DNA from: Thermoplasmatota archaeon
GTDB taxonomy: Archaea > Thermoplasmatota > E2 > DHVEG-1
Assembly (NCBI GenBank): GCA_016930995.1
Contig: JAFGFQ010000084.1
Span: 1-54,534, forward strand
Reading direction: 5' to 3'
DNA: 54,534 nucleotides
Part shown: positions 1-8,448 of the stretch, piece by piece
Layout of the letters: every line of letters begins with the position of its first letter
Numbering within the stretch: the stretch's first letter is position 1
Position numbers and translations under genes: made by a program
Notes under the pieces: generated by a model
Told to the model about the DNA's origin: nothing
Database searches by the model: none
Seen by the model: only the letters and a program-made list of their open reading frames with translations

Positions 1-78
1 AAAGAACAACAAATGCTGAATGCGGTCTTCTTTTAGTAGTTTGCTGTAAAAAAGCAAAGGTACAAATAAAACCTTAAG

Positions 79-90
79 TTTTATATTATA
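79..90 (+). promoter_or_regulatory. TATA-like box upstream of the KaiC cluster
   Basis: An AT-only stretch (TTTTATATTATA) lies about 65-70 bases before the first start codon of the KaiC-like cluster and would place transcription start near base 105-112. A clear ribosome site (gaggaga, about 138-144) precedes the ATG at 152, so this unit looks leadered. The first 60 bases also hold a short inverted repeat (TTTGCT/AGCAAA, near 41-59) that could end an upstream transcript. No gene is visible in 1-151. Confidence 0.45.
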
Positions 91-151
91 CGAATGCATA
101 TCAAATGCGAAAAGATTCACTCTAATTATTAAAAGTTGAGGAGATAGTGTC

Positions 152-910
152 ATGCCGATAAAAAAAGAAGTCTGTAGTACAGGCATTGAAGAACTTGATA
201 TGAAAATGTCTGGCGGTATTCCCTTAGGAAGTACCGTTCTTGTCACCGGATGCAGTGGGTCAGGAAAAACAACGTTATGCATGCAGTTCCTATTTAATGG
301 AGCACGAAAGGGAGAACGTGGTGTTTTTTTTACCATCACCGAGCCTCTGTTTAAACTTACGAAAAATCTTGAAGGGTTTGCCTTTTATGATAAAAAACTG
401 ATCGAATCAGGTATGGTCAACATCATCGACCTGCGTATCATCAGTGAACGATTGGGGTTAGATACAGAAAAGTACACCGTGGAAGACGCTGGGGCATTAT
501 TAGACATCCTGAAGGATATCGCAGATGAACTTGATGTGAAACGACTGGTCATGGATTCTATTACCGCCCTGTGCTATCGGCTCCAAACACGGGAGATGAT
601 CAGAGATTTTATCTTTAAGCTTGGCACCTCGTTAGCCGTGATGAAATGTACGACGCTACTTACCTCTGAAGTCCCTCCTCAGACATTTAAATTCTCCCAG
701 TATGAGATTGAAGAGTTTATCTCAGATGGGATTCTTTTCCTCGGTGATATGGATAGGAAAGGGGATCTCATCCGCACCTTACAGGTGATAAAAATGCGAG
801 GCACAGATCATTCTCGAACAAAGTTTGCTTTGAATATATCAGCACAACGGGGAATTGAATTGGTGCCATTGTTGAAATCAAATGAGTTTGAATCATTATT
901 GAAACGATAG
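152..910 (+). CDS. KaiC-like RecA-superfamily ATPase
   Basis: This 252-residue single-domain protein belongs to the KaiC/RadA-like archaeal ATPases. It opens with the family signature for a target loop (TGIEELDMKMSGGIP), has an intact Walker A at residues 33-40 (GCSGSGKT) and a Walker B strand at about 131-136 (RLVMDS). Such proteins typically form oligomeric switches in signalling, motility or gas-vesicle control, but no specific role can be read here. The start is the ATG with ribosome site gaggaga just upstream. It is the first and only catalytically complete ATPase of a four-gene cluster on the same strand, with an 11-base gap to the next gene. Confidence 0.85.
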   Translation: MPIKKEVCSTGIEELDMKMSGGIPLGSTVLVTGCSGSGKTTLCMQFLFNGARKGERGVFFTITEPLFKLTKNLEGFAFYDKKLIESGMVNIIDLRIISERLGLDTEKYTVEDAGALLDILKDIADELDVKRLVMDSITALCYRLQTREMIRDFIFKLGTSLAVMKCTTLLTSEVPPQTFKFSQYEIEEFISDGILFLGDMDRKGDLIRTLQVIKMRGTDHSRTKFALNISAQRGIELVPLLKSNEFESLLKR

Positions 911-921
911 GAGATAGTAAG

Positions 922-1497
922 ATGGTAGACGCGGTTATTGAAGGCATTCGGGAACGGATCGCTGCAGCGATCCAAGTCAACCAATCAGTGGGGATTCAGG
1001 TGCCTGAAAATAGACATGGTGATTTATTGGAGGCTATCTTTGATTCTATCTGCAGAAATACCCATACCACCTGGACCTATGTCACCGTCAGTAAAACCTT
1101 TGATTACCTCTCAAAGACATTTAAGGAGGGGACGCGACAGAATAATATTAGATTCATCGATTGCATCTCCCGTGCCGCGGGGATTTCTGATGTGAATACA
1201 AATTGCATCTATATTGAAAGCCCTGTGATGCTGGAAAAAATTATTTTGGAAATCCTGAACAACTTCAAAGGCATGAAACGTGATTTGGATAAGTACATCA
1301 TCATTGATTCGCTCAGTGCATTGATGATCTATAATGACCCTGAGATCATTAGGGAGTTCATATCCCTGGTCATGAATAAAAGCAGGTCAGAAAATATTCA
1401 TGTCGTCTCGATTCTTGTTGAAGAGGAAATGGACTCAAGTAAATTAATTCAACTAAATGATAAGATCATTGTCTTACGTGACTCGTTTATTGATTAG
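922..1497 (+). CDS. Degenerate KaiC/RecA-fold protein without Walker A
   Basis: This 191-residue protein has no P-loop; where one would be expected the chain reads ENRHGDLLEA (residues 29-38). A hydrophobic strand ending in Asp-Ser (YIIIDS, 125-130) resembles Walker B, followed by a helix (ALMIYNDPEIIREFI) like that of the neighbouring KaiC-like ATPase. The overall beta-alpha order fits a RecA fold that no longer binds nucleotide in the usual way. The start has ribosome site ggagatag 11 bases upstream. Cotranscription with an intact KaiC-like ATPase suggests a regulatory or structural partner. The family assignment is inference from pattern; the function is unknown. Confidence 0.7.
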   Translation: MVDAVIEGIRERIAAAIQVNQSVGIQVPENRHGDLLEAIFDSICRNTHTTWTYVTVSKTFDYLSKTFKEGTRQNNIRFIDCISRAAGISDVNTNCIYIESPVMLEKIILEILNNFKGMKRDLDKYIIIDSLSALMIYNDPEIIREFISLVMNKSRSENIHVVSILVEEEMDSSKLIQLNDKIIVLRDSFID

Positions 1498-1509
1498 TGA
1501 GCAGCAAGT

Positions 1510-2079
1510 ATGAGTGAACCTACGAAAGGAAGAAAACAAGAGGACCCAGTGCATTCCTGGGAGGATGAATTATCCCGAGAGGATCATCTCCCCCAGTGGC
1601 AGCAGACTGCGTTTCATGCTGCACGAGAGAAACTCCAGGCTGAGCATGGGACCCCGGATACGGTGATGCGGACCGGTGAAGCCTTCGGCAGGGGACTGTT
1701 CGCACAACGATTGAAGGAAAAAAAACCAGAATGGACTATGAAGGAATGGATCCAGGAAATTCAAGAGGATGTCTCCAAACCTCTTGGGACGGAGTTTACC
1801 TTCACAAAGCGCTCAAATGATGTCGCGACGACATTTATCAATAGAAATCCGCTTGCAAAAACATCCCAAGATCAGATAGCTGCGGATCTCTTTTATTTTG
1901 GTGTCATGCGTGGTCTGTTTCTCAGTGCATTTCCAAAGGGAGAACTCCTCGTCGATACGATAAAAAACAGGGATCATCCTGAATTTATTTTAAAAACATA
2001 TGCATCAGCACGAGATAAACTTGAACGAGACAAAGTGGCACGTGCATTCACCATTTTGAAAAAAGAAGACGGTGTCTGA
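1510..2079 (+). CDS. Uncharacterised soluble protein of the KaiC cluster
   Basis: A 189-residue protein with no signal peptide or membrane segment. The first 55 residues are charged and rich in Glu, Gln and Trp (likely helical). A middle section (about 56-145) contains GEAFGRGLFAQRL, several aromatic residues and a YFGVMRGLF segment. The Gly-rich helix followed by a late hydrophobic GVxxG pattern is vaguely reminiscent of small ligand-binding V4R-type domains, but the match is too weak to name. It ends eight bases inside the next gene, so the two are probably translationally coupled. Its position between RecA-fold proteins suggests an adaptor or sensor. Confidence 0.7.
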   Translation: MSEPTKGRKQEDPVHSWEDELSREDHLPQWQQTAFHAAREKLQAEHGTPDTVMRTGEAFGRGLFAQRLKEKKPEWTMKEWIQEIQEDVSKPLGTEFTFTKRSNDVATTFINRNPLAKTSQDQIAADLFYFGVMRGLFLSAFPKGELLVDTIKNRDHPEFILKTYASARDKLERDKVARAFTILKKEDGV

Positions 2080-2884
2080 GAAAATGCCCCGAGAAGCATT
2101 TATCGATACCACTGTTCAAAAAAAAGAAGGTTTTATCCGTACAGGGATTGATAAGCTTGATCGTTTGTTGGAAGGAGGAATCCCTGGTGGATTCACCGTG
2201 GTTCTTCTAGGGAGCCCTGGGAGCAGCACAGAAATCCTTGTCAAACAGATTGCGACCAGTGGACCGGTTACGTATATTACAACGGAAGAGACAAAAGATG
2301 AAATCCTTGACACGATGCATCGGTTCAACTGGCAGATACCAGAGATTAATTTTGTTGATATCTCGGAGAAATACTATTCGAACATCATCAAGGGGGAGCA
2401 GAAGCGGGTGAGTATCTATGAACAGCGATCCAAGATGAAGCTAAAAGAGCTTATTGAGCTGGGGTCGACTGCGATGCCGTCAACGACGACGGCTAGTGAA
2501 GATTTCCTTGCGGTGTTATCGAATAGTACGAAAAATGTTGAAGAGAAAAAAATCATTATTATTAATTCCCTGGATTTTTTCCTCAGTCAGTACAATCAAG
2601 AGGAAGTGCTTCGGACGATTTATGCCGTCAAGGTGAATAATCTCAAGAATAAAGGTGCGCTCCTTATTGTCATGACAAAAGGAGTCCATGGGGAGTTATT
2701 TGAACGGAAAATGGAAGGACTAGCTGATGCGGTCCTTGAGTTGGATGTTATCCAGAAAGGATCATCCTTTGAGCGGTACCTCTCTGTCAAGAAAATGAGG
2801 AACTACGCAAAAAAGATCGGTATCGCCCGTTACGTCATCGACGACAGCGGCTTTGTACTTGAAATGATCGAGCGGATCATGTAA
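2072..2884 (+). CDS. KaiC-like protein with broken P-loop
   Basis: A 270-residue KaiC/RAD55-type protein. The N-terminal signature TGIDKLDRLLEGGIPGG (24-40) is typical, but Walker A at 47-54 reads GSPGSSTE, so the invariant Lys is missing and Thr is displaced. The Walker B-like strand KIIIINS has Asn where Asp is expected. A longer insertion (about 110-155) separates the halves. It probably binds nucleotide poorly and may act as a scaffold or sensor partner of the intact ATPase encoded first in the cluster. The first start is GTG at 2072, overlapping the previous gene by 8 bases; ATG at 2084 preceded by GGTG is an equally good alternative. Confidence 0.75.
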   Translation: MSEKMPREAFIDTTVQKKEGFIRTGIDKLDRLLEGGIPGGFTVVLLGSPGSSTEILVKQIATSGPVTYITTEETKDEILDTMHRFNWQIPEINFVDISEKYYSNIIKGEQKRVSIYEQRSKMKLKELIELGSTAMPSTTTASEDFLAVLSNSTKNVEEKKIIIINSLDFFLSQYNQEEVLRTIYAVKVNNLKNKGALLIVMTKGVHGELFERKMEGLADAVLELDVIQKGSSFERYLSVKKMRNYAKKIGIARYVIDDSGFVLEMIERIM

Positions 2885-2887
2885 GAG

Positions 2888-2907
2888 AAAGAAAAAACTT
2901 TTTCTTT
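2888..2907 (+). terminator. AT-rich hairpin after the KaiC cluster
   Basis: AAAGAAAAA and TTTTTCTTT form a perfect 9-base inverted repeat with a 2-base loop, immediately after the last stop codon of the KaiC cluster. It lies in a convergent gap and is weak thermodynamically; the T-rich arm alone may suffice for archaeal termination. Confidence 0.4.
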
Positions 2908-2968
2908 GGTATTTATTTGTGTTATAAAAAAAATAAAAAAAAGAGAAAGAGTGTTTTTTTTTCTCTGA

Positions 2969-4444
2969 TTAGACGAGTGTTACCTTTGCAAGGAAAATTC
3001 TTGCTTCAACACTCTTTGATGCACTGACATTCTCTGCGCAGTTGACGGTAACTGAGATGACTGGCTTTGGTTTGAGGAATCCAAGTCCAATACCCTTTGG
3101 TGCGCCAACCAACGTGAAATTTCCACCGACGCTAAGAGTGGTCTCTGTCTTTGAGAATTCTTTTGGTTTAACAAACAACCCACCAGTAATGGTGACGTTA
3201 CAGGTGACATCTGTTGCCTCTGCATCTCCGACGTTATTGACCGTCACGGTGAAGCCTTTTCCACCAACGATGCTCACTGAAAGTACTGGTTCAGGGGTAG
3301 CTCCGCTGCCGTTGTATTTCCAGATACCACCGGTGAATTCATCATCGTTAAACGCGCCAGCCCAACCGATTTTTCCTTCGACGAAATCGAGATCCATCAT
3401 TTGTGTGTCTGCTTGTTCAGCGAACATTGCCCAGGTATGACCACCATCAAGACTGTAGGATGCCCCGGACTTTCCTTCTGCCGCTCCCGTACTGATATAC
3501 ATGTTTGGAGTCCCAGGAAGGTATTTCATGTCTGAGTCAAAGCAAGGACCTGAAAATGCGATAGACGTCCAGGTTGCCCCTCCATCTGATGTTTCTGCAA
3601 GGTAGGCTGTTGCAGCGGAATTTAAATCAATCACAAGGCCATGGTTTGCATCTCTGAAGGTTGGTTTAATGTAGGCGGCAAGTGTCGTCTGCGCCACAGT
3701 CCAGTGCAGACCGCGGTCAATGGATTTGTAGACACGTCCCTTGTTTGTACCAAACCAGATAGTATCACCAATGACATCATAGTATCCCACAACACCAAAT
3801 TCTCCGCTTGTTGGAGCAGGAATGTCACCTGATGGGACTCTCGTCCAGGTCACTCCACCATCAGTAGTGGTATAGATTTCATAGTATCCATCGACGGGAT
3901 CACCCATGCACCATCCTTCATTTTCATCCCAGAAGTGAACACAGTTCGGAAACGCTCCAGAACCATTGTATGCTGCAGTCGTTTGACGTTCCCAGGTGTT
4001 ACCACCATCTGATGTGTAATAAATTCCTTGGACTCCTGTTGATGCTTCAAACATTGGGACCCATGCTTTGTTTTCATCAAGGGCAAAAATCATCGCGGAT
4101 CGTAACCCAGATGCATCGTTGATAAATCCTGGAGTCCACAGTTCCCCGCCATCTAATGTTTTTGTGAAATCCTGACAGGGTGCTTGGACATTTACACCGT
4201 CATAGCCGGCCGCCCAGACGATATTCTCATCGACACAGCAGACATAGTTGATACCGCGACTGGGATCCGGAAAACCCGTTGCTTGTTCTATCCATTCTGA
4301 CATGAACAGGGCTTTTGGATTTTTTGGTCTTAACGGTACGAGATTTTGCGCAGGCGCTGCTAAAACCGGCATGACAAATGCCAAGGTAATAGCGAGTACG
4401 ATACTAGCTTTTATTACCATTTTTGTTCTGTTGAAAAGTTTCAT
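2969..4444 (-). CDS. Secreted Asp-box beta-propeller protein
   Basis: A 491-residue exported protein. A signal peptide (about 1-30) has a basic start, a hydrophobic core and an Ala-rich cleavage site near VLAAPA. The body repeats the Asp-box motif (S/T-x-D-G-G-x-x-W) at least five times, for example LDGGELWT, SDGGNTWE, TDGGVTWT, SDGGATWT and SLDGGHTW. This indicates a sialidase-like/BNR propeller of the Ycf48 or VPS10 type. The last 100 residues (from about PEPVLSVSI) look like a separate beta-sandwich, CARDB-like adhesion domain. No sialidase catalytic set is evident. A binding or scaffold role on the cell surface or outside the cell is inferred. A TATA-like TTATTTAAAT (4481-4490) and SD-like gggga precede it. 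Confidence 0.8.
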   Translation of the reverse strand: MKLFNRTKMVIKASIVLAITLAFVMPVLAAPAQNLVPLRPKNPKALFMSEWIEQATGFPDPSRGINYVCCVDENIVWAAGYDGVNVQAPCQDFTKTLDGGELWTPGFINDASGLRSAMIFALDENKAWVPMFEASTGVQGIYYTSDGGNTWERQTTAAYNGSGAFPNCVHFWDENEGWCMGDPVDGYYEIYTTTDGGVTWTRVPSGDIPAPTSGEFGVVGYYDVIGDTIWFGTNKGRVYKSIDRGLHWTVAQTTLAAYIKPTFRDANHGLVIDLNSAATAYLAETSDGGATWTSIAFSGPCFDSDMKYLPGTPNMYISTGAAEGKSGASYSLDGGHTWAMFAEQADTQMMDLDFVEGKIGWAGAFNDDEFTGGIWKYNGSGATPEPVLSVSIVGGKGFTVTVNNVGDAEATDVTCNVTITGGLFVKPKEFSKTETTLSVGGNFTLVGAPKGIGLGFLKPKPVISVTVNCAENVSASKSVEARIFLAKVTLV

Positions 4445-4654
4445 ATTTACTTCCCCATATTCTTGAACATAGAGGTCTTTTTATTTAAATGTTTCGTAAA
4501 TAAAGGACGGGAGAGGAATTCTAATTATTCCTTGTTATGTTAAAAAATCCTTTCATCCTTTGTTTCATGGGCAATAGGGAGATATCTGACATTAATCAGA
4601 AATACATACTTGAGCAAGAAGGAATGATATACTTTCGGTCGTCTTGAGCGCATA

Positions 4655-4662
4655 TTTATAAA
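4655..4662 (+). promoter_or_regulatory. radA TATA box
   Basis: TTTATAAA lies about 42 bases before the radA ATG, which predicts transcription start near 4684. A ribosome site gggag (4690-4694) sits between that point and the ATG at 4700. Confidence 0.6.
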
Positions 4663-4699
4663 GAGCTTTCTCTTTTCTCCTTTTTAAAAGGGAGTTCTT

Positions 4700-5659
4700 A
4701 TGGGAAAAGACAAAGGTGACGTATCGCCATTAAACGATTTACCCGGAGTTGGTCCTGCAATAGCAGATAAACTGATTGAAGCAGGGTACGCCGATATGAT
4801 GAGCATCGCGGTTTCGTCACCAAAGGAATTATCCGAGGTCGCTGAAATCGGTGAACCAACTGCTGCCAAAATCATTCAAGCTGCACGAAAGAAAGCGGAC
4901 ATCGGGAGTTTTGAGACAGGAACAGCACTGCTAGAACGAAGATCGAAAATCGGTTCGATTACCACAGGATCGAAAACTTTTGACGAACTCATGGGTGGAA
5001 AAGGGTTCGATAGCCAGGCGATCACCGAGCTATTTGGCGAGTTTGGTTCAGGAAAAACCCAGTTAGCACATCAACTGTGTGTGAACGTCCAGCTTCCAGA
5101 GGACAAAGGCGGACTGAATGGTCATGTTTTTTACATCGACACGGAGAATACGTTCCGTCCGGATCGTATCATCCAGATGGCAGAAGCATATGATCTTGAT
5201 GCAGATGAGGTGCTCAATAAAATTCATGTCGCCCGTGCCTACAATTCTAGTCATCAGATGCTTCTTGTTGATAAGGTTCTAGAGCTTTCTAAAGAGTTTC
5301 CCGCTCGCTTACTTATTGTTGATTCTCTTACGAGCCAATTCCGCGCTGAGTATGTTGGAAGAGGCGCCCTGGCGGACCGACAGCAGAAATTGAACAAACA
5401 CATGCATGACCTCCTCAGATGGAGCGATCTGTATAACGGTGTCGTGGTGGTGACAAACCAGGTGGCAGCCAAACCTGATGCGTTTTTTGGAGATCCGACC
5501 CGACCTATCGGAGGCCATATCGTTGGTCATACCGCGACGTTCCGTCTCTATTTTAGGAAAAGCAAGGGCGGGAAACGAATCGCACGACTCATCGATTCTC
5601 CCCACCTTCCTGAGGGAGAAGCAGTGTTCTCCGTTAGTGAAATAGGAATCCGAGATTAA
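4700..5659 (+). CDS. radA: DNA repair and recombination protein RadA
   Basis: RadA is the archaeal Rad51/RecA recombinase that forms filaments on single-stranded DNA and drives strand exchange. The 319-residue protein has the N-terminal helix-hairpin-helix domain (about 12-65, [17 protein letters not shown]), the inter-subunit region, then the ATPase core with Walker A GEFGSGKT at 113-120 and a Walker B strand (LLIVDSL). The C-terminal region contains [18 protein letters not shown], also typical. Length matches the family and no intein is present. The start is the ATG at 4700 with ribosome site gggag. It is transcribed alone and converges on the next gene. Confidence 0.97.
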   Translation: MGKDKGDVSPLNDLPGVGPAIADKLIEAGYADMMSIAVSSPKELSEVAEIGEPTAAKIIQAARKKADIGSFETGTALLERRSKIGSITTGSKTFDELMGGKGFDSQAITELFGEFGSGKTQLAHQLCVNVQLPEDKGGLNGHVFYIDTENTFRPDRIIQMAEAYDLDADEVLNKIHVARAYNSSHQMLLVDKVLELSKEFPARLLIVDSLTSQFRAEYVGRGALADRQQKLNKHMHDLLRWSDLYNGVVVVTNQVAAKPDAFFGDPTRPIGGHIVGHTATFRLYFRKSKGGKRIARLIDSPHLPEGEAVFSVSEIGIRD

Positions 5660-5675
5660 AAAAAAAAAAAAAAAA
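5658..5675 (-). terminator. 18-base A/T homopolymer between convergent genes
   Basis: Eighteen A in a row on the plus strand (including the last two bases of the radA stop) lie between two convergent genes. Read on the minus strand it is a long T-run directly after the stop of the coiled-coil membrane protein gene, which is the sort of U-rich tract that ends archaeal transcripts. Confidence 0.6.
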
Positions 5676-6428
5676 TTATCCTCCTTTCCTTTCGGAAGGA
5701 AGCGAGTTGACTTGTACTGCCTGTGGTTGTATCGGAATGTTTCTAAATGGATGAACTGCGACTTGAGAGCGGAGGCGAACCATTTTTACCAGCGCAAATG
5801 TAAGGAATACAAGACCCACAAGGAATAAAAATATGGGTGAAAGCAGTATCTCCTTTTGACCTAGGAGAACCAAGATCGCGATGGTAAACGCAAGCAGACC
5901 ACCGATGATTCCGGTAAACTCGATAGGAATCTCTACCGCACCAACACGCATGACAAGCGAATGATGTTGTTCGGTATGTTTCAATCGTTGTTCCAGCGTC
6001 GCATTCATCTTTGATGTCGTCGTCTGCACCACCTGAAGATCATGGGATATCGTCGTGTTTTTCTGCTCGATTGCACCGAGGTGTTCTCGTAAATCACTTG
6101 TCTGCTGCTGCTGTTCTGCCACCTGGTTATGCAACACGCTAAGTTCCCTGTCAAGCACCCGTGCTAGTTCACCGGTATTTTTCTTTTTCCCGTCCATAAA
6201 AAGCGTTTCAATGGGACCTTGCAAGGGGATCGGATGCTTCTCGTCAAATTCTGTCATCCCCCCAGATAACCGTCGTTCAACAGCGGTTAATCGTGAGCTG
6301 ACACTCCCAGTCGTCTGCTCGATTTTCCGAATCCAACTGCGTAACGACTGCACCGTGTTCTCACCAGCAGCACCTTCAGATAATCCTTTCTTTTTCAGTA
6401 CATGATCCTTTCTTCTTCGTACTAACAT
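5676..6428 (-). CDS. Coiled-coil protein with two C-terminal membrane helices
   Basis: A 250-residue protein of unknown function. The first 160 residues are hydrophilic and mostly helical, with heptad-like stretches (about 28-55 and 85-160, rich in Gln, Glu and Leu) that suggest a coiled coil. Two hydrophobic segments follow, about 168-190 (GIIGGLLAFTIAILVLLG) and 195-213, separated by a short turn. A basic tail of about 35 residues ends the chain. The protein is probably an inner-membrane-anchored rod facing the cytoplasm. It shares strand and neighbourhood with the pilin-like gene 83 bases upstream, so a link to surface structures is possible but not shown. Confidence 0.75.
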   Translation of the reverse strand: MLVRRRKDHVLKKKGLSEGAAGENTVQSLRSWIRKIEQTTGSVSSRLTAVERRLSGGMTEFDEKHPIPLQGPIETLFMDGKKKNTGELARVLDRELSVLHNQVAEQQQQTSDLREHLGAIEQKNTTISHDLQVVQTTTSKMNATLEQRLKHTEQHHSLVMRVGAVEIPIEFTGIIGGLLAFTIAILVLLGQKEILLSPIFLFLVGLVFLTFALVKMVRLRSQVAVHPFRNIPIQPQAVQVNSLPSERKGG

Positions 6429-6511
6429 AAATACCTCACCACCTTCGGTTTCTTTGAAGTTTTTTCCCGATGCACAGGTCTACACCGTAGACTCTGTCAG
6501 GAAGACTTCTT

Positions 6512-6982
6512 TTAACTCAATCGCACTACCGTGACGGCCTTGATATCAATATAATCCTCAAAACCGGTCGCCTTCACGGTCAATCGCAGGTTCGCCTCAT
6601 TGATATTCGGATCCAAAATCGGCTTAATCCCTGTGATTTTCGCAGAACCGTTTGACAAGGTTTTCCCTTGACCGGCAACCCCTGCACCCACCAGTGTCAC
6701 GGTTGCATCCGCAATCGGGTCTGCTCGTTCATCCATCGTAGTGACCTTCACCCAAATCGTATAGGTCTTAGAAAAAGTAAACGACCCACCGCCTTTACTC
6801 CCCGGGCTTTCCGCAATCAGTGCATTGCCGGTCACTTGCACGTTCATGGCACGTGTTGCTTTCGGGATCATAACAACAACCGCTGCAATCACCGCGACTG
6901 CAACAATCATGATTATGATCAGATACATCGGGATGCCTAACACATCCCCACTTTCATTTTGTCCAAAATTTTTTCTATTCAT
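6512..6982 (-). CDS. Pilin-like exported protein with Ig-like domain
   Basis: A 156-residue protein with a short charged start, a single hydrophobic helix (about 16-40, VLGIPMYLIIIMIVAVAVIAA) and an exterior part that is beta-rich. Residues 68-155 contain an A-D-A-T-V-T-L motif and a GKTLSNGSAKITGI turn, typical of carboxypeptidase-regulatory/Ig-like folds. The layout resembles archaeal type IV pilin-like proteins, though the prepilin cleavage site is not clear. It has a strong ribosome site (GGGAGGTAG) and a well-placed TATA-like box upstream. A surface or cell-envelope role is inferred. Confidence 0.7.
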   Translation of the reverse strand: MNRKNFGQNESGDVLGIPMYLIIIMIVAVAVIAAVVVMIPKATRAMNVQVTGNALIAESPGSKGGGSFTFSKTYTIWVKVTTMDERADPIADATVTLVGAGVAGQGKTLSNGSAKITGIKPILDPNINEANLRLTVKATGFEDYIDIKAVTVVRLS

Positions 6983-7027
6983 GTTCTACCTCCCGACTTA
7001 ACGATATTTGATGTGAACAGTAATATA

Positions 7028-7037
7028 CATATATCTT
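7028..7037 (-). promoter_or_regulatory. TATA box of the pilin-like gene
   Basis: On the minus strand AGATATATGT is centred about 50 bases before the ATG at 6982, predicting transcription start near 7006. The ribosome site GGGAGGT lies just upstream of the start codon. Confidence 0.5.
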
Positions 7038-7150
7038 TTTAATTCTTTTGCAATAAAATTTTTATAATACAAGTCTGACAAATTTTCTCCAACAAAATCC
7101 GATAGTACCTTGAGAGGAAATATGGCACAACAAATCCTGAGTCATTGAAG

Positions 7151-7948
7151 CTATTTGAGTTTCTTTAGGATTAGTTTTGCTACCTTCTCCCCTGATAAAA
7201 GCATCCCACCAAAAATCGGTCCCATCCGAGGAGCACCATACACCGCGTTGGCACCCATCCCCGCAACAAACAGACCAGGATACACTTCCTTTGTGTTTTC
7301 AACGACAGTCTTTTCCCCAATCGCGGCACACATAGAGCGCTCTTTTTCAAGAGTACCACTTGGCGTGTTTAAGGCGCCGACCTTTCGTTGAACTATCTGA
7401 CAGACTTCAGCAGCATGACCGGTTGCATCGATACAAAACCGCGCACGAACCGAGAGAGGATCCACATGCAGACCAGCAATCTCAATAGCACTCCAATTGA
7501 TCACAAAGCCATTGACTTTCTTTTTCTCCAACAGTACATCCTCAACAGAAATCGTATTGAAAATCCGCACTCCCGCATCAATTGCTGCAGAACAAAGCTT
7601 TGTGGTGACCTCAATAGAATCAGCGCTGAAATATCCGTCTCCTTCGTCTTTCACCCGTACACCAACATCCGTAAGCAGATGCGTGGATTCTTTTTGAACA
7701 ACAATGACGGGAAAGGTCATCCCGCCACCCCACATGCCGCCACCAATCGACAGTTTCCGTTCGAACACGATGGTTCTTTTACCGGCTTTTGCTAAAAATT
7801 TCGCTGCGGTCAATCCCGCAGGACCTGCTCCTGCAATGGCGACATCCACATCAAGACTTTCGCTGAATTCCTTTGAAAAGCGTTGAAAAATAATCCGTGT
7901 CACCGTGACATCATCGATACTGATACCAAACACCTCGTAGCCACCCAT
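7151..7948 (-). CDS. thi4: Thi4-family thiazole synthase, sulfide-dependent type
   Basis: A 265-residue FAD/NAD-binding protein of the Thi4 family, which makes the thiazole moiety of thiamin from NAD and glycine. It has the dinucleotide-binding GAGPAG (40-45), the GGGMWGGGM stretch (69-77), and the C-terminal GAPRMGPIFGGM loop. Yeast Thi4 donates sulfur from an active-site Cys; here that position is His161 (AGLHVDP), as in methanogen Thi4 enzymes that use free sulfide catalytically. The sulfide-dependent type is therefore likely, from family knowledge. A related family member, ribose-1,5-bisphosphate isomerase annotation, is an alternative sometimes seen in databases. The gene is monocistronic and divergent from the acetyltransferase gene. 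Confidence 0.88.
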   Translation of the reverse strand: MGGYEVFGISIDDVTVTRIIFQRFSKEFSESLDVDVAIAGAGPAGLTAAKFLAKAGKRTIVFERKLSIGGGMWGGGMTFPVIVVQKESTHLLTDVGVRVKDEGDGYFSADSIEVTTKLCSAAIDAGVRIFNTISVEDVLLEKKKVNGFVINWSAIEIAGLHVDPLSVRARFCIDATGHAAEVCQIVQRKVGALNTPSGTLEKERSMCAAIGEKTVVENTKEVYPGLFVAGMGANAVYGAPRMGPIFGGMLLSGEKVAKLILKKLK

Positions 7949-7982
7949 ATTTCCCCAAGATTTTTAAACATACCGCTAATCC

Positions 7983-7988
7983 TTTATA
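7983..7988 (+). promoter_or_regulatory. TATA box placing a leaderless start for the GNAT gene
   Basis: TTTATA is centred 25-26 bases upstream of the GTG at 8011, the distance expected between an archaeal TATA box and the transcription start. No ribosome site is visible before the GTG. Together these support a leaderless transcript beginning at the start codon. Confidence 0.5.
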
Positions 7989-8010
7989 CCTCAACGCGGG
8001 TTCATCGTCT

Positions 8011-8448
8011 GTGTTGACTATTAGACGCGTGCAACCGAATGATATTTTTCCAGTCATCGCCCTTGCGTATCACACGCTGCCAGAGCGATACAACCCAGCA
8101 ATATTTAATTACTTCTACGAGGAATGCCCAGAAGGATTCCTTGTTGCACTGAAAGAATCTCGTATCATTGGGTTTCTCATCGGCATACACTCATCAGAGA
8201 CGACCGCGCGAATCCTTATGCTTTCTGTGGAAGATTCGCATCGGAAACAAGGTATCGGTTCAGCCCTTTTCTCCAAGTTTCTAGAGGAAATGAGACATCA
8301 GCAGGTTTCACGAATCGAACTTGAAGTACGCACCACCAATCAAGGGGCTCTTGCGTTTTATACAAAAAAAGGGTTTCGGATCCAAGGTATTCTTAAGGGA
8401 TTTTATCAAAATGGGCAGCATGCGTATAGTATGATAAAGACCCTATAA
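8011..8448 (+). CDS. GNAT-family N-acetyltransferase, RimI-like
   Basis: A 145-residue GNAT protein. It shows the usual order: N-terminal strand (TIRRVQPND), a central sheet, the acetyl-CoA pyrophosphate loop (RKQGIGSAL, about 78-86, Q/R-x-x-G-x-G/A), and the C-terminal Asn and Tyr motif (TTNQGALAFYTKKGF). The last motif is typical of RimI-type enzymes that acetylate protein N termini, in archaea mostly alongside broad-specificity Ard1-like enzymes. The substrate is not known. The GTG start is supported by TATA spacing. The gene overlaps the convergent UPF0058 gene by six bases. Confidence 0.85.
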   Translation: MLTIRRVQPNDIFPVIALAYHTLPERYNPAIFNYFYEECPEGFLVALKESRIIGFLIGIHSSETTARILMLSVEDSHRKQGIGSALFSKFLEEMRHQQVSRIELEVRTTNQGALAFYTKKGFRIQGILKGFYQNGQHAYSMIKTL

